From: Laceyella tengchongensis
GTDB taxonomy: Bacteria > Bacillota > Bacilli > Thermoactinomycetales > Thermoactinomycetaceae
Direction of reading: 5' to 3'
Length of the DNA stretch: 64,000 nucleotides
Assembly: GCF_900182735.1 (NCBI RefSeq)
Contig: NZ_FXTU01000004.1
Span: 124,001 to 188,000 of the forward strand
Shown here: positions 47,468 through 55,419 of the stretch, piece by piece
How the letters are laid out: each line of letters begins with the position of its first letter
How positions within the stretch are numbered: position 1 is the first letter of the stretch
Program-made: the position numbers and the translations under genes
Notes under the pieces: model-generated
Database searches by the model: none
Seen by the model: only the letters and a program-made list of their open reading frames with translations
Told to the model about the DNA's origin: nothing

Positions 47468-48817
47468 TTGGCGACGTGGAGTTATGACGAGTTGCTGGAG
47501 AAAAATCGGCGCTTTCTATGGAATCCATTTACACAGATGAAGGGGTATTTGGAAGATGAGCCCTTGATCATCGAACGGGGAGAAGGGGTTAAGCTTTACG
47601 ATGTGCGGGGCCGGGCGTATTACGATGGCAATGCGTCGGTATGGCTCAATGTGCATGGCCATGGGCATCCAAAGCTAAATGCTGCGATACGAGAACAGCT
47701 GGATCAAGTGGCCCACAGCACGTTGTTGGGGATGTCAAATGTCCCCGCGTTGTTGTTGGCGGAAAAGCTGGTGCAGTTGACCCCAGAGCGACTGCAAAAA
47801 GTGTTTTATTCCGACAGCGGGGCGGAAGCGGTGGAAATCGGGTTAAAAATGGCTTACCAGTATTGGAAATTGCGGGGACGTCCAGAGAAACAAGTATTCA
47901 TCAGCATGAAGAACGCTTATCACGGCGATACGGTTGGAGCGGTGAGCGTGGGAGGGATGGACACGTTTCACACCACTTTTTCCGGGATGCTGTTTCCGAC
48001 GCTGAAAGTGTCTTACCCTTATCCTTATCGTTTTGATGGTTCGCCAGAGGCCTGCCGGCAAGCCTGTTTGGATGAGTTGGCTGAGGTGTTGGCGGAACAT
48101 GGGGATAAGGTGGCAGGATTGATCGTTGAACCGATGGTGCAGGGTGCGGGAGGCATGATCATGATGCCGCCAGGAACGTTAGCTGAGATCGAAAAGCTTT
48201 GCCGGGCGCATGAGGTGCTGTTGCTCATTGATGAAGTGGCCACCGGATTCGGACGGACCGGGCGGCTGTTCGCCTGTGAGCATGAAGCGGTGCAACCGGA
48301 TATCATGATGGTCGGCAAAAAGCTGACCGGCGGATATTTGCCGGTGGCAGCGACACTCACCTCCGATGAGGTGTATGACGCTTTTTATGGCGAACACCAT
48401 GAAGGCAAAACGTTCTATCACGGACATTCTTATACGGGAAACCAACTGGGATGCGCGGTGGCGCTAGCCAATTTGGCACTGTATGAGGAAGAGCGCGTGC
48501 TAGAGCATGTGGCTAAGGCCAGCCGGCACCTGGCGGAGTGGCTAGAGCCGATGAAGGCCCTGCCCCACGTCGGAGAAGTGCGCCAACTCGGCTTGATGGT
48601 CGGCATCGAGTTGGTGAAGGATAAGGTGACCAAAGAGCCGCATCCGTGGGAGGAAGCGATCGGGGCGCGGGTTTGCCGACGGGCGCGGGAATTGGGGCTG
48701 ATCACCCGGCCACTGGATCACGTCGTCACCTTCATGCCGCCGCTAGCTACTCCCCTCGCCGATTTGCAAGCGATGGTTGGGATTCTGGAACAGGCGATCA
48801 GGGAGGGGACAGCGTGA
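47468..48817 (+). CDS. bioA: 7,8-Diaminopelargonate aminotransferase
   Basis: This 449-residue PLP enzyme turns 7-keto-8-aminopelargonate into diaminopelargonate. Features are LWNPFTQM at the N-terminus, YYDGNASVWLNVHGH, FYSDSGAEAVEIGLKMA, DEVATGFGRTG and the PLP Lys in VGKKLTGGYLP. It resembles the B. subtilis enzyme (BioK), which uses lysine rather than SAM as amino donor; the sequence alone does not settle the donor here. TTG 47468 follows AAAGGGGGA by 6 bases. It is the first gene of bioADBFHC; its stop overlaps the bioD start by 4 bp. Confidence 0.95.
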   Translation: MATWSYDELLEKNRRFLWNPFTQMKGYLEDEPLIIERGEGVKLYDVRGRAYYDGNASVWLNVHGHGHPKLNAAIREQLDQVAHSTLLGMSNVPALLLAEKLVQLTPERLQKVFYSDSGAEAVEIGLKMAYQYWKLRGRPEKQVFISMKNAYHGDTVGAVSVGGMDTFHTTFSGMLFPTLKVSYPYPYRFDGSPEACRQACLDELAEVLAEHGDKVAGLIVEPMVQGAGGMIMMPPGTLAEIEKLCRAHEVLLLIDEVATGFGRTGRLFACEHEAVQPDIMMVGKKLTGGYLPVAATLTSDEVYDAFYGEHHEGKTFYHGHSYTGNQLGCAVALANLALYEEERVLEHVAKASRHLAEWLEPMKALPHVGEVRQLGLMVGIELVKDKVTKEPHPWEEAIGARVCRRARELGLITRPLDHVVTFMPPLATPLADLQAMVGILEQAIREGTA

Positions 48818-49539
48818 TTCCGGGAAACGGCTTGTTTATCACTGGAACGGGAACGGAGGTTGGCAAAACCGTGGTCACGGCGGCCTTAGCGTGGGCTCTG
48901 CGGGAGCAGGGACTCCGTGTCGGGGTGATGAAGCCGGTGCAAAGCGGAGGCCGCTTAATAGACCCTGACACGGATGGGATGCGGTTGAAGACGTGGCTGG
49001 ATCTTTCCGAACCAGTGGATGAGATCGTCTGTTACCACTTCCCGGAACCGGTGGCACCGGGGCTGGCTGCTGAATGGGCCGGGGTGGAGATTGCGCGCGA
49101 GCCGATCTTGCGTAGGCTGGGAGAACAGGCGCGAGCATGCGATGTGGTGCTGGTTGAGGGGGCGGGCGGATGGCTGGTTCCGCTTGGCGCGGATTGGACC
49201 ATCGCCGACTTAGCTACCGCAATCGGGTGGCCGGTGGTGATCGTTGCGCATGGACGGTTGGGAACAGTCAACCATACGGCGCTGACTGCCCTAGCTATTC
49301 GCCAACAAGGTTTGACACCGGCTGGGGTCATCTTAAACGGCTGGCCTGCGGGGCTGGACGATCCGAGCGCGGCGGACAATCCGCGTCTGATCAGGCAAGT
49401 GGCGAAACTCCCTGTCTGGGGAAGTCTGCCTTGGCTGGAGGGGGAGCTTACCGGGGCAGTGCTTAAAGAAGCGGGATGCGCGAACCTGGATGTCGGACTG
49501 GTCATGGAAACGTTAAAAGGGGGAAACGCAAATGGGTAA
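48814..49539 (+). CDS. bioD: Dethiobiotin synthetase
   Basis: This 241-residue P-loop enzyme closes the ureido ring of dethiobiotin using CO2 and ATP. The P-loop FITGTGTEVGKTVVTAAL, VGVMKPVQSGG, VEGAGGWLVPLG and the base-binding VILNGWP are all present. GTG 48814 overlaps the bioA stop (GTGA) and has GGGAGGGG upstream. Its end overlaps the bioB start, so translation is coupled throughout the operon. Confidence 0.95.
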   Translation: MIPGNGLFITGTGTEVGKTVVTAALAWALREQGLRVGVMKPVQSGGRLIDPDTDGMRLKTWLDLSEPVDEIVCYHFPEPVAPGLAAEWAGVEIAREPILRRLGEQARACDVVLVEGAGGWLVPLGADWTIADLATAIGWPVVIVAHGRLGTVNHTALTALAIRQQGLTPAGVILNGWPAGLDDPSAADNPRLIRQVAKLPVWGSLPWLEGELTGAVLKEAGCANLDVGLVMETLKGGNANG

Positions 49540-50512
49540 TTGGGAACAGCTGGCGGATAAGGCTTTGGCGGGGGAAAGATTGTCGTTGGAGGAAGGATTG
49601 GCGGTGCTAAAAGCGCCGGACGATGAGGTGTTGCCCCTGTTGCAGGCGGCATTCCGCGTACGCCGGACGTATTTCGGCAAGAAAGTAAAGCTCAACATGA
49701 TCATGAACGCCAAAAGCGGTTTGTGTCCCGAGGATTGCGGCTACTGTTCGCAATCGATCGTTTCCACGGCACCCATCGAGAAGTATACCTTGCTAAAGAA
49801 AGACCAGCTGATCGCAGGGGCCAAAGAGGCGCAACGCCGTAAAGCGGGAACCTATTGCATTGTGGCCAGCGGCCGGGGACCGACCAAAGGTGAATTGGAG
49901 GAAGTCATCGCCGCGGTGAAAGAAATTAAGCAAGAAATGCCGTTAAAGATCTGCGCCTGCTTGGGAATTTTGACCGAAGAGCAAGCCCACCAGCTCAAAG
50001 AAGCCGGTGTGGACCGGTATAATCACAACTTGAACACCAGCGCCGGACATTACGCCAACATTACGACCACCCATACGTATGAAGACCGGGTGCGCACGGT
50101 GGAGATGGCCAAAGCGGCCGGAATCTCCCCTTGTTCGGGTTGCATCATCGGCATGGGCGAGACGATGGAACAAGTGGTTGAGATGGGATACGGGTTGAGG
50201 GAGTTGAATGCGGATTCGGTACCGGTTAACTTCTTGCACGCCATCCCGGGCACACCGCTTGGACATCTGGATGAGCTTAACCCGCTCTATTGCCTCAAAG
50301 TGTTGGCTCTGTTCCGCTTCCTGTTGCCCGACAAAGAGATCCGGGTATCAGGAGGGCGCGAATCCAATTTGCGTCAATTGCAACCGTTGTCTCTATACCC
50401 CGCCAACGCCATCTTTGTCGGTGATTATTTGACGACGGAAGGGCAAGCCGTTTTGACTGATCATCAGATGATCAAGGACATGGGCTTTGAGATTGAGGAG
50501 TGCGCACTGTGA
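49532..50512 (+). CDS. bioB: Biotin synthase
   Basis: This 326-residue radical-SAM enzyme inserts sulfur into dethiobiotin. The radical-SAM cluster Cys are 65, 69 and 72 in CPEDCGYCSQ. The auxiliary cluster ligands appear in KICACLGIL, SPCSGCIIGMGET and the Arg in IRVSGGRESNLR. NHNLNTSAGHY binds substrate. ATG 49532 lies inside the end of bioD with AAAAGGGGG upstream. GC content and codon use are like its neighbours. Confidence 0.97.
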   Translation: MGNWEQLADKALAGERLSLEEGLAVLKAPDDEVLPLLQAAFRVRRTYFGKKVKLNMIMNAKSGLCPEDCGYCSQSIVSTAPIEKYTLLKKDQLIAGAKEAQRRKAGTYCIVASGRGPTKGELEEVIAAVKEIKQEMPLKICACLGILTEEQAHQLKEAGVDRYNHNLNTSAGHYANITTTHTYEDRVRTVEMAKAAGISPCSGCIIGMGETMEQVVEMGYGLRELNADSVPVNFLHAIPGTPLGHLDELNPLYCLKVLALFRFLLPDKEIRVSGGRESNLRQLQPLSLYPANAIFVGDYLTTEGQAVLTDHQMIKDMGFEIEECAL

Positions 50513-51693
50513 GCGAAAGTTGGGAGAGCACGTTACGCGAGGAAACGGGGGCGTGGGCGGAGCGGCATTTGCTCCGCACGCTCATTCCAGCACAACAGGC
50601 GGGCCAAACTGTTCTCATCCGGGAGGGACGGCGTCTCCTCAATTTTTCGTCTAACAATTATCTCGGCTTGGCCACTCATCCGGAGTTGGGGATGGCTGTG
50701 GCCGAGTCGGTATCCCAAGGGATTGGCGGGGTGGCGTCCCGGCTGATTATCGGTCACAACGAGGAAACGGAGGCGCTGGAGCGGGAAATCGCCCGTTTCA
50801 AGGGGACCGAAGCGGCCTTGTTATTTCCCAACGGGTACATGGCCAACCTAGGGCTGTTGTCCGCTCTGCTGAAGCCGTCAGACGCGGTGTTCAGCGACCA
50901 GTACAACCATGCCAGCATCGTGGACGGGATTCGGTTGAGCGGCGCCCAATCATATCGTTACCGCCACCTGAACCTAGATCATTTGGAAGTTCTGTTGAAG
51001 CGGGCCGATGCTAAAGGAGCTAAGCGCAAGCTGATTGTCACCGATTCGGTGTTCAGCATGGACGGCGATGTGGTGCCATTATCCGATCTGGTGCAGTTGA
51101 AGCGGAAGTATAACGCCGCACTGGTGTTGGACGAGGCACATGCCGCAGGGGTGTGGGGACCCGGCGGGGCGGGTATGGCCCACCATCTGGGGGTGGCGGA
51201 GGACGTCGATCTGCATATGGGTACGTTTAGCAAAGCGTTTGGCGTGTACGGCGCATATGTAGCTGGTAAAAAGGAGTGGATTCAATATCTGCTAAACCGT
51301 TGTCGCCCTTTGATCTACACCACCGCCTTGCCACCGGTGTTAGTGGCGGCGATCCGCGCGTCCTTGCGTTTGGTGGAAGCGGGGGACAATCTGCGCCGCG
51401 ATCTGCATGAACGGAGCGCGTGGTTTCGACAAAAGTTGCAAGAGGCAGGCCTATCCATCGGCGGATCGACCACCCAGATCGTCCCGTTGATTGTGGGTGA
51501 GAGCGAACTGGCGATCAAGCTGAGCCAAGCTTTAGCTGAGGAAGGCGTGTTGGCTGTAGCCATCCGTCCGCCGACCGTGCCGGAAGGGCAGAGCCGCCTG
51601 CGGTTTTCCCTGATGGCCACTCATACGAAAGCAGATGTGGAGCGGGCAGTAGCGGCGGTACTGCGGGTGGCCGAACAGGGGGCGGTGCGATGA
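50509..51693 (+). CDS. bioF: 8-Amino-7-oxononanoate synthase
   Basis: This 394-residue PLP enzyme of the alpha-oxoamine synthase family condenses pimeloyl-ACP or -CoA with alanine. Motifs are FSSNNYLGLATHPEL, GGVASRLIIGHNEE, the His in QYNHASIVDG, VLDEAHAAGVWG and the PLP Lys in MGTFSKAFGVYGAY. GTG 50509 overlaps the bioB stop (GTGA), with GAGGAG 9 bases upstream. Its stop overlaps the start of the BioH-like gene (ATGA). Confidence 0.95.
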   Translation: MSESWESTLREETGAWAERHLLRTLIPAQQAGQTVLIREGRRLLNFSSNNYLGLATHPELGMAVAESVSQGIGGVASRLIIGHNEETEALEREIARFKGTEAALLFPNGYMANLGLLSALLKPSDAVFSDQYNHASIVDGIRLSGAQSYRYRHLNLDHLEVLLKRADAKGAKRKLIVTDSVFSMDGDVVPLSDLVQLKRKYNAALVLDEAHAAGVWGPGGAGMAHHLGVAEDVDLHMGTFSKAFGVYGAYVAGKKEWIQYLLNRCRPLIYTTALPPVLVAAIRASLRLVEAGDNLRRDLHERSAWFRQKLQEAGLSIGGSTTQIVPLIVGESELAIKLSQALAEEGVLAVAIRPPTVPEGQSRLRFSLMATHTKADVERAVAAVLRVAEQGAVR

Positions 51694-52382
51694 AACAGCG
51701 GGTTCGCTGTCTTTGGCTGGCGGGTTGGTCGGCCGATGAGCGCTGTTGGCAACTGGTCATCGAGCGCTTACCAGAGGCTGAACACCAGGTGATATCTTTC
51801 CTCGATGTGGCGCCCTCTGCGGAGGAGATTGCGCGCCGCCTTCACATTGCGCCCCCGTTTGTGCTGATTGGATGGTCGATGGGCGCTTTTCTGGCGCTCC
51901 AGTATGCAGCCGCTTATCCACAGCACGTGACGGAGGTGTGCGTGGTCAGTGGTGCAAGCCAATTCATCACACAGAAACGGGATGCGCGCCTGCTTGAGAG
52001 GATGATGCGCAGAGTGACTGAAGACCCGGAGCAGGTGTTGCAGGAGTTTGACGGGCGTTTGTTCACCACTACGGAAGTCAAGCGCATTCCCGCTACAATA
52101 CGAGTGATTCGCGGCTGTGCGCCTGATGCGGAAACGTTGCTGGACGGCCTTGGTTATTTGCGGACGGTTTCCGTTCGTGAACTTGCGCCTTGGCTACAGC
52201 TTCCCGTTCACTTGCTCAGTGGGGCTGCCGACCCGATTTGCCCTGTTGTCGGCGCGGAAGAGTTGGCGGAGCTATTGCCGCAAGGTGATCTGACGGTGTG
52301 GCCGGAGGTGGGTCATGTGCCGTTTTTGAGCCAACCGGACCGATTTGTCGCATGGATGAAGGAGAGGTGCAACATTGATTGA
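51690..52382 (+). CDS. bioH: Pimeloyl-ACP methyl ester esterase, BioH-like
   Basis: This 230-residue alpha/beta hydrolase has the nucleophile elbow IGWSMGAFLALQYA, an acid in LSGAADPICPV and the His in EVGHVPFLSQP. An N-terminal LWLAGWSADERCWQLV forms the oxyanion hole. Placed between bioF and bioC, it very likely removes the methyl group that BioC adds, releasing pimeloyl-ACP. It could be called BioH, BioG or BioV; the sequence does not separate these isofunctional types. Confidence 0.85.
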   Translation: MKQRVRCLWLAGWSADERCWQLVIERLPEAEHQVISFLDVAPSAEEIARRLHIAPPFVLIGWSMGAFLALQYAAAYPQHVTEVCVVSGASQFITQKRDARLLERMMRRVTEDPEQVLQEFDGRLFTTTEVKRIPATIRVIRGCAPDAETLLDGLGYLRTVSVRELAPWLQLPVHLLSGAADPICPVVGAEELAELLPQGDLTVWPEVGHVPFLSQPDRFVAWMKERCNID

Positions 52383-53187
52383 CAAACAACGAGTCGCCCG
52401 TAGTTTTAATGCGGCCGCGGCCACTTACGACCGATATGCGGACGTGCAGCGGAAGATGGCTCGCCAATTGCTCGACTCCGTCATACAAGGGGGGCCATCG
52501 CCTCAGCGGGTGTTGGAGGTGGGTTGCGGGACGGGATATTTGACGGCGCTGTTGTCGGGGGCATTCCCGAAAGCAGAGATTGTAGCGCTCGATTTGGCCG
52601 AAGCGATGGTGAGCGAGGCGAAACGGCGGGTGGCGACTGATAGGGTCACATTTATTGTGGCCGATGCGGAAGCATGGTCGGCTACGGCCAAGGGAAGCTA
52701 TGACCTGATCATCTCCAATGCCGCCATTCAGTGGTTTACCCAGCCGCAAACCGTGCTTGAACACTGGTTCCGCTTGTTGCGTCCGGGTGGGCGGCTGGTT
52801 GCGGGCACATTTGGATCAGATACATTTGTGGAGTTGCACCACATCTGTGCCACGGTTGAAAAAGAGTGGGGCTTGCCGACGCAGACGCATGGCTTGCCGC
52901 TGTTGTCGGCGGCGCGCTGGAAAGCGTGGTTAGATGGTGCAGGCTGGACGGAGACAGAGGTACGGGAAGAGAGGGTAAAGGTGGAGTTCGCATCTTGTCG
53001 TCAATTTTTATCGGCGCTGAAAAAGACGGGGGCCAGCCACAGCCAATCTCGCTTGCCCCTGGCGACCGAACGGCGGTTGCTCAAAGAAGTCATGAACCGG
53101 TATGACCGCGAATATGCAGTACCAGACGGGGTGATTGCCACTTATAACGTGTTGCTGATGGAAGGGAAAAAAACGGAGAAAACATGA
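52375..53187 (+). CDS. bioC: Malonyl-ACP O-methyltransferase
   Basis: This 270-residue SAM-dependent enzyme starts pimeloyl synthesis by methylating malonyl-ACP. Motifs are RSFNAAAATYDRYADVQ, VLEVGCGTGYLTALL, IVALDLAEAMV and SYDLIISNAAIQWF, and a C-terminal helical part follows. TTG 52375 lies in the end of bioH, with GGAGAGG upstream. It is the last gene of bioADBFHC. A paralogue lies at 44370. The operon has no bioW or bioI, so pimeloyl is made by the BioC-BioH route. Confidence 0.93.
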   Translation: MIDKQRVARSFNAAAATYDRYADVQRKMARQLLDSVIQGGPSPQRVLEVGCGTGYLTALLSGAFPKAEIVALDLAEAMVSEAKRRVATDRVTFIVADAEAWSATAKGSYDLIISNAAIQWFTQPQTVLEHWFRLLRPGGRLVAGTFGSDTFVELHHICATVEKEWGLPTQTHGLPLLSAARWKAWLDGAGWTETEVREERVKVEFASCRQFLSALKKTGASHSQSRLPLATERRLLKEVMNRYDREYAVPDGVIATYNVLLMEGKKTEKT

Positions 53188-53190
53188 CAA

Positions 53191-53232
53191 ACAAGCCGGG
53201 TGGTGCGTTGAACACTACCCGGCTTGTGTTGT
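53191..53232 (+). terminator. Terminator-like hairpin after bioC
   Basis: ACAAGCCGGGT and ACCCGGCTTGT form an 11-bp stem extended by GTG/CAC. The downstream run is GTTGTG, so it is U-poor. Confidence 0.55.
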
Positions 53233-53452
53233 GATGCAAAAGGTGTTAAGGCCCATGATGGATTGTTGTGATTGCCACTTGCTTTTGCGGAGAAAATTTG
53301 TTATTTTATTAAATTGTATTTTGTTTTTCCCTTTTCTTATAAATGATATGGAATCGGTGTGAAATTAACGAATTAAAGCAGGAAATCAGTCAAAAACAAA
53401 GAAGAGTGTATAGTACTATTTTAAATAATAACTTTCGCATCGGGGTGATCAC

Positions 53453-53839
53453 ATGACCTATCTTTTGCTCATCATCCTGACCTATCTGATGATGGCCGCG
53501 AATCGCCGATTGTTGGGAATCCCCGGCTTTTTCTATTACAACTGTGTCCGTCCGTTTCTTAAACTGGCCTATCGCGACCGAGTGAATCGGGTGGAAGAGG
53601 TGTACTATTGGGATATGGCGGAAGCGGTTGGCGAAAAGGCACAATGGGCCATCTTGCCTTCCTACTTGATTGCGATAGACATCTTGCCGCAGATGGAATG
53701 GTGGATACACGCCATTGTTTTTGGTGTGATTCATTATCTGTGGTGGGTCTTTTTGTCGTTTCAGCAAATGAAAAAGTACATCCCACAAACACCTGCCTTG
53801 CGGCCGCGGACGTCACCTTCGCGGGTGCAACAAGCGTAA
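53453..53839 (+). CDS. Hypothetical membrane protein (128 aa)
   Basis: The N-terminal segment TYLLLIILTYLMMAANRRLLGIPGFFYY is hydrophobic. Two further hydrophobic stretches (AQWAILPSYLIAIDILP and WWIHAIVFGVIHYLWWVFLSF) suggest three membrane spans, with a basic, Pro-rich tail. It is not recognised. GGGGTGATC precedes the ATG. A strong terminator follows, so it is a single-gene unit between the bio operon and fabH. Confidence 0.72.
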   Translation: MTYLLLIILTYLMMAANRRLLGIPGFFYYNCVRPFLKLAYRDRVNRVEEVYYWDMAEAVGEKAQWAILPSYLIAIDILPQMEWWIHAIVFGVIHYLWWVFLSFQQMKKYIPQTPALRPRTSPSRVQQA

Positions 53840-53882
53840 GGAAGGGATTGGATGGGCAGATTCAGGAAAGCGTGCCAGAGAG

Positions 53883-53919
53883 AGGGGGTCTTACCAAACA
53901 GGTAGAACCCCTTTTTTTG
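53883..53919 (+). terminator. Terminator after the 128-aa membrane protein
   Basis: AGGGGGTCTTACC pairs with GGTAGAACCCCT around AAACA and is followed by seven T residues. Confidence 0.85.
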
Positions 53920-53929
53920 TATGCTGTTT

Positions 53930-54931
53930 TCAGACTCGACGCCCTGATGCGGTCCAGCGAAGCAGTGAGCTCATGTGAACAAATCCCCCTCCGAAGCCGG
54001 ACAATAACAACAAATCCCCTTGTTTCACTTTGCCTTCATCCAACCCCATTTGCAATGCCAGCGGAATCGAAGCGGAGGAGGTGTTACCAAAATACTCCGC
54101 GCTAAACAGTGTCTTTTCGGTCGGAAAATCAAGTCGCCCACAGACAGCGTCAATGATGCGCAAATTGGCGCTATGTGGCACAAACCAATCAATGTCGTCA
54201 AGCGTGTATTCTGTTTGTTCCAACAAGCGCGGGATTTCGCGCGACAAGGTGCTGACGGCGATCTTAAACACTTCTCGTCCGTTCTGGATCATGTATCCGT
54301 TTTTGATGATCTCCTTCCCCCGAATATGGGTGGCGAGGTCGCTTTTGTACAAATGGATGCCCGCTGAACCGTCCGTTGTCATGCGGGTGTGGATAAAACT
54401 CGCTTGGTCGGCTGGACAGGCTTCAACCATGACTGCGCCGGCGCCATCCCCCAGCAGGATGCAGGTGTTACGGTCCGTGTAGTCTGTGATTTTGGTCAGT
54501 GTTTCTGCGGCGATGACGAGGATTTTGCGGTGAAGTCCTGATGTGATCATGCCATTGGCGAGGTGAAGGGCGTAGACAAAACCCGCGCAAGCGGCAGAGA
54601 TGTCAAGGGCTCCCGTGTCGGGCAATCCATAATGGTCTTGGATCTGGCAGGCGACGCTGGGAAACGAGGTGTCGGGCGTCGCAGTGGCGACCAGGATCAG
54701 ATCGACCTGGTCCAAGGTGACTGGATAACGTGCCAACATATTGTCCACCGCTTTGATGGCCAGATGGCTTGACCATTCATCAGGTGCTGAGACGCGCCGC
54801 TCTCTAATGCCGGTGCGGGGGACGATCCATTCATCAGAGGTGTCAACCATTCGCTCCAAATCGGCATTGGTGAGCCGTTCTTCTGGCACATGTGTACCGA
54901 TGCCGGTGATTTTCGCTAGGGAATACATCAT
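53930..54931 (-). CDS. fabH: Beta-ketoacyl-ACP synthase III
   Basis: This 333-residue thiolase-fold enzyme condenses an acyl-CoA starter with malonyl-ACP to begin fatty acid synthesis. The Cys-His-Asn triad is visible: Cys115 in ISAACAGFVYAL, His in WFVPHSANLRI and Asn in YFGNTSSASIP. SDEWIVPRTGIRERR and LLSGFGGGF are also family blocks. Two ATG codons stand together; the second, 54928, is better spaced from AAGGAGG. It is transcribed alone, facing a region with three TTAGTACC repeats, suggesting lipid-responsive control. A starter preference for branched acyl-CoA is likely in this lineage but inferred. Confidence 0.93.
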   Translation of the reverse strand: MMYSLAKITGIGTHVPEERLTNADLERMVDTSDEWIVPRTGIRERRVSAPDEWSSHLAIKAVDNMLARYPVTLDQVDLILVATATPDTSFPSVACQIQDHYGLPDTGALDISAACAGFVYALHLANGMITSGLHRKILVIAAETLTKITDYTDRNTCILLGDGAGAVMVEACPADQASFIHTRMTTDGSAGIHLYKSDLATHIRGKEIIKNGYMIQNGREVFKIAVSTLSREIPRLLEQTEYTLDDIDWFVPHSANLRIIDAVCGRLDFPTEKTLFSAEYFGNTSSASIPLALQMGLDEGKVKQGDLLLLSGFGGGFVHMSSLLRWTASGRRV

Positions 54932-54953
54932 GGGGCCTCCTTGATACCTGGCA

Positions 54954-54987
54954 TTAGTACCTTATATTAGTACCTTATATTAGTACC
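54954..54987 (-). promoter_or_regulatory. Three direct TTAGTACC repeats upstream of fabH (FapR-like half-sites)
   Basis: TTAGTACC occurs at 54954, 54967 and 54980, all in one orientation with a strict 13-bp period. The motif equals a FapR half-site as I know it, but FapR sites are inverted repeats, and no inverted partner is present here. Confidence 0.6.
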
Positions 54988-55110
54988 AGGTTATAAACTT
55001 ATACGCCGAGTATACCTCATTCCTGTGCAAAGGAAAAGGGGCATTTGCAAGGTGTGCGCTGCAAGCCGTCAAAACGGTAGAGCATGCGGGAATGTCCGTG
55101 CTGTTTTCAC

Positions 55111-55152
55111 TAGGGCGTGTTCCCCACCAACTTGATTTGCCAGGCACACCCG
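55111..55152. mobile_element. 42-bp internally deleted MITE copy 3
   Basis: On the minus strand the left end of the element (GGGTGTGCCTGGCAAATC, then AAGTTGGTGGGGAA) is joined directly to a right-end remnant (CACGCCC). It therefore keeps both outer ends of the 131-bp element found at 8224 and 18269 but has lost the middle. It lies between fabH and the fad operon. Confidence 0.7.
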
Positions 55153-55310
55153 AGAGATGATGTGCAGGAAAAAGAGGATATACCATCAGCGGCAAGGGTT
55201 TTCGTCTATTCAGAAAAGAAATTGGCAAAAAATTTTTATTAGCCCCTTGACGCATGAAAAAAACAGAGAAATAATATTATTAAATGATATAAAATTTACC
55301 CATTTCTAAA
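55153..55310. other. Intergenic region before the fad operon
   Basis: AT-rich. It contains AATAATATTATTAAATGATATAAAATTT-type sequence (about 55270-55300) in which the fad promoter probably lies, but no unambiguous -35/-10 pair. No gene is supported. Confidence 0.35.
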
Positions 55311-55324
55311 TGATAACGCTTACT
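55311..55324 (+). promoter_or_regulatory. Candidate CcpA (cre) site of the fad operon
   Basis: TGATAACGCTTACT fits the cre consensus TGWNANCGNTNWCA except the last base. It lies about 45 bp before the FadR operator, in the promoter region of fadNAE, where catabolite repression would make sense. Confidence 0.55.
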
Positions 55325-55367
55325 CGAAACTCTATCCGGTTGGAGGGGTTTTTTTCAGACCTCTTAA

Positions 55368-55385
55368 TGAATGACTGTTCATTCA
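55368..55385 (+). promoter_or_regulatory. FadR operator of the fad operon
   Basis: TGAATGACTGTTCATTCA is a palindrome matching the Bacillus FadR (YsiA) consensus TGAATGAMTANTCATTCA at all but two central bases. It lies 34 bp before fadN; long-chain acyl-CoA should release the TetR-type repressor. Confidence 0.9.
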
Positions 55386-55419
55386 GATGAGGGGCGGACT
55401 TTGAGAGGAGGAATCATCG

